The position numbers were made by a program, and so were the translations under genes. Source: Dugong dugon (taxonomy: Eukaryota > Chordata > Mammalia > Sirenia > Dugongidae). From it: 64,000 nt of DNA. The notes under the pieces are model-generated. The model did no database searches, was not told the DNA's origin, and worked only from the letters and a program-made list of their open reading frames with translations. The stretch is from the NCBI GenBank assembly GCA_030035585.1, contig CM057474.1, positions 6,928,001 to 6,992,000 of the forward strand, read 5' to 3'. Positions 59,113-64,000 of the stretch are shown here, piece after piece; the first letter of the stretch is position 1; each line of letters begins with the position of its first letter.

Positions 59113-62100
59113 ATGGCAGCAACAAACTCACATCTATCAATAACTACACTGAATGTAAATGGACTCAATGCACCCATAAAGAGATGGAGAGTGACAGAAT
59201 AGATAAGAAAACAGGATCCATCAATATGCTGTCTATAAGAGACACACCTTACAAACAAAGATGTGAATTTATTAAAAGTCAAAGGTTGGAAAAAAATATA
59301 TCCAGCTAACAACTACCAAAAAAGAGCAGGAGTGGCAATTCTAACCTCAGATAAAATAGACTTTAAAACAAATTCCACCATAAAAGACAAAGAAGAACAC
59401 TATATAATGATTAAGGGGACGATCCATCATGAAGACATAACCATAATAAACATCTACGTATCCAATGACAGGGCTCCAAAATACATAAAACAAACTTTAA
59501 CAACACTGAAAAGAGAAATTGACAGTTCCACAATAACAGTAGGAGACTTCAGCCCACCACTCTCAGTAAAGGACAGAACAACTAAGAAGAAACTCAGCAA
59601 AGAGACAGAAGACCTAAAGGGCACCATCAGCCAACTTGACCTCATAGACATATACAGAACACTCCATCCAACCACTGCAAAGTACACATTCTTTTTCAGT
59701 GCACATGGAACATTCTCCTGGATAGACCACATCTTAGGCCACAGAGCAATCCTGAACAAGATCCAAAACGCTGAGATAATTCAAAGTATCTTCTCTGACC
59801 ACAGTGCCATCAAGGTAGAAATTAACAACAGAAAGAGCAAGGAAAAAAAATCAGTTATATGGAAACTGAATAATACCCTGCTTACACATCACTAGGTAAG
59901 AGAAGAAACCAGAGATGGAATCAAAAAATTCCTAGAATCAAATGAGCATGAAAACACATCATACCAAATCCTTTGGGACACAGCAAAGGCAGTCCTCAGT
60001 GGACAATTTATAGCAATAGATGCACACATCAAAAAAGAAGAAAGGGACAAAATCAAAACATTAACCACACAACTCAAACAAATAGAAACAGAACAGCAAA
60101 GAAAGCCCACAGCCACTTGAAGAAAGGAAATAGTAAAGATCAGAGCAGAAATAAATGAAATAGAGAACAGAAAAACAATAGAAAGAACCAACAAAACCAA
60201 AAGTTGGTTCTTTGAAAAAATCAACAATATTGACAAACCACTGGCCAGACTAACAAAAGAAAAACAGGAGAGGACGCAAATAAACCAAATAAGAAATGAA
60301 ATGGGGGACATTACAACAGACCCAACTGAAATAAAAAGGGTTATAATAGAATATTATGAAAAACTATACTCCAACAAATTTGAAAACCTAGAGGAAATGG
60401 ATAAATTTCTAGAAACACACTACCTATCCAAGCTACAACAAAGTGATGTTGAAAATCTGAACAGAACCATAACAATAGAAGATATTGAAAAGGTAATAAA
60501 AAAAACTCCCAACCAATAAAAGCCCTGGCCTAGATGGCTTCACTGGAGAATTATACAAAATATTTACACAAGAGCTTGTACTGGTACTACTCGAGCTACT
60601 TCAGAGCATAGAAGAGGAAGCAACACTTTCAAATTCATTCTATGAAGCCAGCATAATGCCGATATCGAAACCAGGGAAAGACGTCACAAAAAAAGAAAAT
60701 CACAGACCGATATCTCTCATGAATATAGATACAAAAATTCTTAACAAAATTCTAGCCAATAGAATTCAGCATCATATCAAAAAAATAATACACCATGACC
60801 AAGTAGGATTCATACCAGCTATGCAAGGATGGTTCAACATTAGAAAAGCAATCAAAATAATCTACCACGTAAATAAAAGGAAAGAAAAGAATCACATGAT
60901 CGTCTCAATTGATGCAGAAAAGAGATTTGATAAAGTCCAACACCCATTCCTGATAAAAACTCTCAATAAAATATGTATAGAAGGGAAATTTCTCAACATA
61001 ATAAAGGGCGTCTATGCAAAACCAATGGCCAACATCATTCTTAATGGAGACAGGCTGAAAACATTCCCCTTGAAAACAGGAACAAGACAAGGATGCCTTT
61101 TATCACCACTCCTATTTAACATTGTGCTGGAAGTTCTAGCTAGAGGTATAAGGCAAGAAAAAGAAAGAAAGGGGATCCAAACTGTTAATGAAGAAGTTAA
61201 ACTGTCCCTGTTTGTGGATGATATGATACTATTCCTAGAAAACCCTAAAGACTCTATTAGAAATCTACTGGAACTATTAGAAAGATTCAGCAGAGTTGCA
61301 GGATACAAGATAAGCATACAAAAATCAGTTGAATTCCTATACACCAATAAGGAGAACGATGAAAAGGAAATCAGGAAAACAATACCATTTATAATAGCCC
61401 CTAAAAAGATAAAATACTTAGGAATAAATCTGACCAGGGATGTAAAAGACCTATACAAAGAAAACTACAAAACATTACTGCAAGAAACCCAAAGGGATCT
61501 ACATAAATGGAAAAACATACCATGCTCACAGATAGGTAGACTCAACGTTGTGAAAATGACAATTCTACCCAAAGCAATTTACAAATACAATACAATCCCG
61601 ATCCAACTACCAACAACATTCTTCACAGACATGGAAAAACTAATCATTAACTTTATTTGGAAAGGGAAGAAGCCCCGAATAAGTAAAGCACTACTGAAGA
61701 AGAAGAATAAAGTTGGAGGACTCACACTACCTGACTTCAGAACCTACTATACAGCTACAGTAGTCAGAACAGCCTGGTACTGGTACAACGACAGATACAT
61801 TGACCAATGGAACAGAATTGAGAACCCAGATGTAAATCCATCCACCTACAGTAACCTGATCTTCGACAAGGGCCCAAAGTCCATCAAATGGGGAAAAGAC
61901 AGTCGTTTTAGCAAATGGTGCTGGAAAAACTGGATATCCATCAGCAAAAAAATGAAACAGGACCCATATCTCATGCCGTATACAAAAACTACTTCAAAAT
62001 GGATCAAAGACCTGAATATAAAGCCTAAAACTATAAAGTTCATAGAAGAAAAAATAGGACCAACATTTCAGGCCTTAATACATGGCATTAACAGGATACA

Positions 62101-62935
62101 AACTATAACCATCAATGCACAAACCCCAACAGATAAGCTAGATAACTGGGATCTTCTAAAAATCAAACACCTATGCTCTTCAAAAGACTTCACCAAAAGA
62201 GTCAAAAGAGAACCTACAGACTGGGAAAAAATTTTTGAACAGTACAAGTCAGACAAAGGTCTAGTCTCCATAATCTACAAGAAAATCCAACACCTCTACA
62301 ACAAAAAGACAAATAATCCTATTAAAAACTGGGCAAAGGAAATGAACAGACACTTCACCAAAGAAGACATTCAAATGGCCAACAGACACATGAGGAAATG
62401 CTTGCGATCACTAGCCATTAGAGAAATGCAAATTAAAACCACAATGAGATACCATCTCACCCCAGCATTACTGGTACAAATCAAAAACACTGGAAATAAC
62501 AAATGTTGGAGGGGCTGTGGGGAGATCGGAACTCTGATGCACTGCTGGTGGAAATGCAAAATGATACAACCATTTTGGAAAATGATATGGTGCTTCCTTG
62601 GAAAGCTAGAAATAGACATACCATTCGATCCAGCAATCCCACTCCTAGGAATATATCCTAGAGAAATAAGAGTCATCACTCGAATAGACATATGCACACC
62701 TATGTTTATGGCAGCACTGTTCACAATAGCAAAACAATGGAAGCAACCTAGATGCCCATCAACAGATGAATCGATAAACAAACTATGGTGCATACACACA
62801 ATGGAGTACTATGCAATGAGAAAGAACAACAATGAATCTGTGAACCATCTCCTAACATGGATGAAACTGGAGGACATTATGCTGAGTGAAATAAGTCAAT
62901 CACAACAGGACAAATATTGTATGACACCTCTATAG
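59113..62935 (+). pseudogene. L1 ORF2 (endonuclease-RT), broken
   Basis: ATG at 59113-59115, stop at 62933-62935, with normal length if unbroken. In-frame stops are TAG at codon 30 (59200-59202), TAA at codon 42 (59236-59238, replacing Q of QETH), TAG at codon 261 (59893-59895, shared with the antisense copy) and TGA at codon 336 (60118-60120). An extra A in an A8 run (60498-60505) shifts the frame. From 60656 to 62935 the frame is open (759 codons). It contains [31 protein letters not shown] at 61211-61222, and the cysteine motif [18 protein letters not shown] (~62502-62555). Confidence 0.93.
60656..62935 (+). pseudogene. Open RT and C-terminal part of L1 ORF2 (759 codons)
   Basis: The longest open frame of the window. 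It starts at a secondary ATG inside the RT fingers ([19 protein letters not shown]) and covers palm, thumb, the C-terminal segment and the cysteine-rich motif. Endonuclease and the first RT motifs lie upstream and are broken. That 2.3 kb has stayed free of stops suggests a fairly young insertion. The frame alone lacks the endonuclease needed for normal L1 insertion. Confidence 0.85.
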
Positions 62936-62990
62936 TAAAAACCCATGAAAAATTTCACACACAAAATGTAACAATCTTTGTTGGTTACCA

Positions 62991-63011
62991 GGGATGGGAG
63001 GTGTTGGGGGG
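62991..63011 (+). other. G-rich tract, L1 3' UTR
   Basis: GGGATGGGAGGTGTTGGGGGG, the counterpart of the tracts at 13848, 38444 and 30562. The last run has six G, so a four-tract quadruplex here would be weaker. Confidence 0.45.
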
Positions 63012-63764
63012 AAATACTAAATAGGCAGTAGATAAGTGGTATCTTGGGTGAAGGGTGAGATAGTACACAATACAGGGGAAACCAGCACAACTTGTACAAA
63101 GAAAGGTCATGAAAGCCCCATAGACACATCCAAACTCCCTGAGGGACTGAATTGCTGGGCGGGGTGCTGTGGAGACCATGGTCTCGGGGAACATCTAGGT
63201 CAATTGGCGTGACACAGCTTATAAAGACAATGTTCTACATTCTACCTTGGTGAGTAGTGTCTGGGGTCTTAAAAGCCTGTGACTGGCCATCTAAGATACT
63301 CCACTGGTCTCATCCCTTCGGGAGCAAGGGAGAATGAAGAGAACAGGATACACCGAAAAGATTAGTGCAAAGGACTAATTGTCCACAGCTACCAAGGCCT
63401 CCACTGGACCGAGTCCAATACAGCTAGATGGTGCCCGGTTACCACCACTGACTGCTCTGACCAGGATCACAACAGAGGGTTCTGGACAGAGCTGGAGAAG
63501 GATGTAGAACAAAATTCTAACTCACAAAAAAAAGACCAGATTTACTGGCCTAAAGGAGACTGGAGAAACCCCGAGAGTATGGCCCCCAGACACCCTTTTA
63601 GCTCAGTGGTGAAGTTATCTCTGAGGTTCACCATTCTGCCTGGTAGTGGACAACCCTGTAAAATCAGATGGTACTAATGAGCTACAGAGTCCAGTGACAA
63701 CGGCCAGAAGGCAAAAGGGGACAGGAAAACTTGTGATAGGGAACCCAAGGTTGAGTAAGGATAT

Positions 63765-64000
63765 TGTTGATGTGTTGTGAGATTGTTAACCATTGTCATA
63801 GGGCAACATTTGTAGTAACTGTTAAATGAGAAACTATTTTGTTCTGTAAGCCTTCGTCTTAAGTAAGAATAACAGCACAATTGAAAGAGCATAGTCAATG
63901 TCACTGAACTGTGTATGTAGAAATTTTTGAAATGGTGTATCTTTGGCTATGTGTATTTTCACCAAAAAAAAAAAAAAAGAGGTTGAGAATTTAGAGGGTT
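63765..64000 (+). repeat. L1 3' terminus, first module plus start of the second
   Basis: The first module (63765-63870, ending 'ccttcgtcttaagtaagaat') is followed by the older-type terminus (63871-63978, ending 'tgtattttcacc' plus A15). The second module begins with 'gaatttagagggtt' at the window edge. Confidence 0.65.

Larger units (their letters stand above)
56050..64000 (+). mobile_element. Near-full-length L1, runs off the window
   Basis: Sense L1: 5' UTR 56050-57641, ORF1 57642-58693, spacer 58694-59112, ORF2 59113-62935, then 3' UTR to the window end. The 5' end lacks only the first few bases present in the other full-length copy. The last base pairs are just inside the second 3' module, so ~120 bp plus tail lie outside. 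It is inactivated by stops and frameshifts but retains a 759-codon open RT/C-terminal frame. Confidence 0.93.

Noticed and set aside
1..64000. Host genes, tRNA genes, microRNA hairpins, CRISPR arrays
   Set aside because: None could be supported: tRNA-like A/B boxes belong to SINEs, regularly spaced repeats are LINE or simple-sequence tracts, and all long frames map to transposons or retroviral relics.

Overview
This window is mammalian nuclear DNA, A+T-rich and dominated by interspersed repeats. I found no host protein-coding exon, tRNA, rRNA or CRISPR array that I can support. The repeat spectrum points to Afrotheria, most likely a proboscidean (elephant) or close relative. There are about a dozen tRNA-derived SINEs of AfroSINE type, several RTE (BovB-clade) LINEs whose 3' tail matches the SINE tail, and L1 elements with a long lineage-specific 3' UTR. 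The species cannot be fixed from the sequence alone.

Layout: 1-1.1 kb holds an L1 3' UTR stub and a SINE. 4-6.1 kb is an antisense class I endogenous-retrovirus pol relic split by a SINE. 6.1-9.4 kb is a rearranged RTE LINE (+). 10.3-11.3 kb is an antisense retroviral LTR. 12.7-15.0 kb is a 5'-truncated L1 (+) and 17.9-20.6 kb a 5'-truncated L1 (-). 20.8-21.6 kb is a MaLR-like LTR carrying two SINEs. 23.5-24.6 kb is RTE (-), and 24.8-25.4 kb an L1 3' UTR. 26-28.4 kb holds an MLT1-like LTR, MIRs and SINEs. 29.5-37.8 kb is a full-length but dead L1 (-) flanked by a target-site duplication (TSD). 38.1-40.3 kb is an RTE (+) interrupted by a younger L1. 42.5-49.3 kb is an older L1 (-) containing a SINE and two RTE insertions and ending in an inverted 5' segment. 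50.1-51.3 kb holds RTE fragments, including an internally deleted 5'-3' derivative. 53.1-56.0 kb is a repeat-free island. 56.05 kb to the window end is a second near-full-length L1 (+) whose 3' UTR runs off the window.

Nesting gives a relative chronology: MIR, MaLR and MLT1 relics are oldest; then the ERV, the old L1 at 42.5-49.3 kb and RTE; then AfroSINEs and the young L1s. RTE probably supplied the enzymes for the SINEs, because the tails match. L1 mobilises itself.

The most unusual observations concern the two near-full-length L1s. Both carry TAG at exactly ORF2 codon 261, between the endonuclease and RT regions, in a context that also forms a good splice donor. Both have a spacer of about 400 bp between ORF1 and ORF2 with a small basic open frame. 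One carries two tandem copies of a 272-280-bp 5' UTR unit where the other has one. Their 3' UTRs end in two successive 3' termini. Also notable are twin-priming-type 5' inversions in an RTE and in its host L1, and an RTE derivative consisting of 5' UTR joined to the 3' end.
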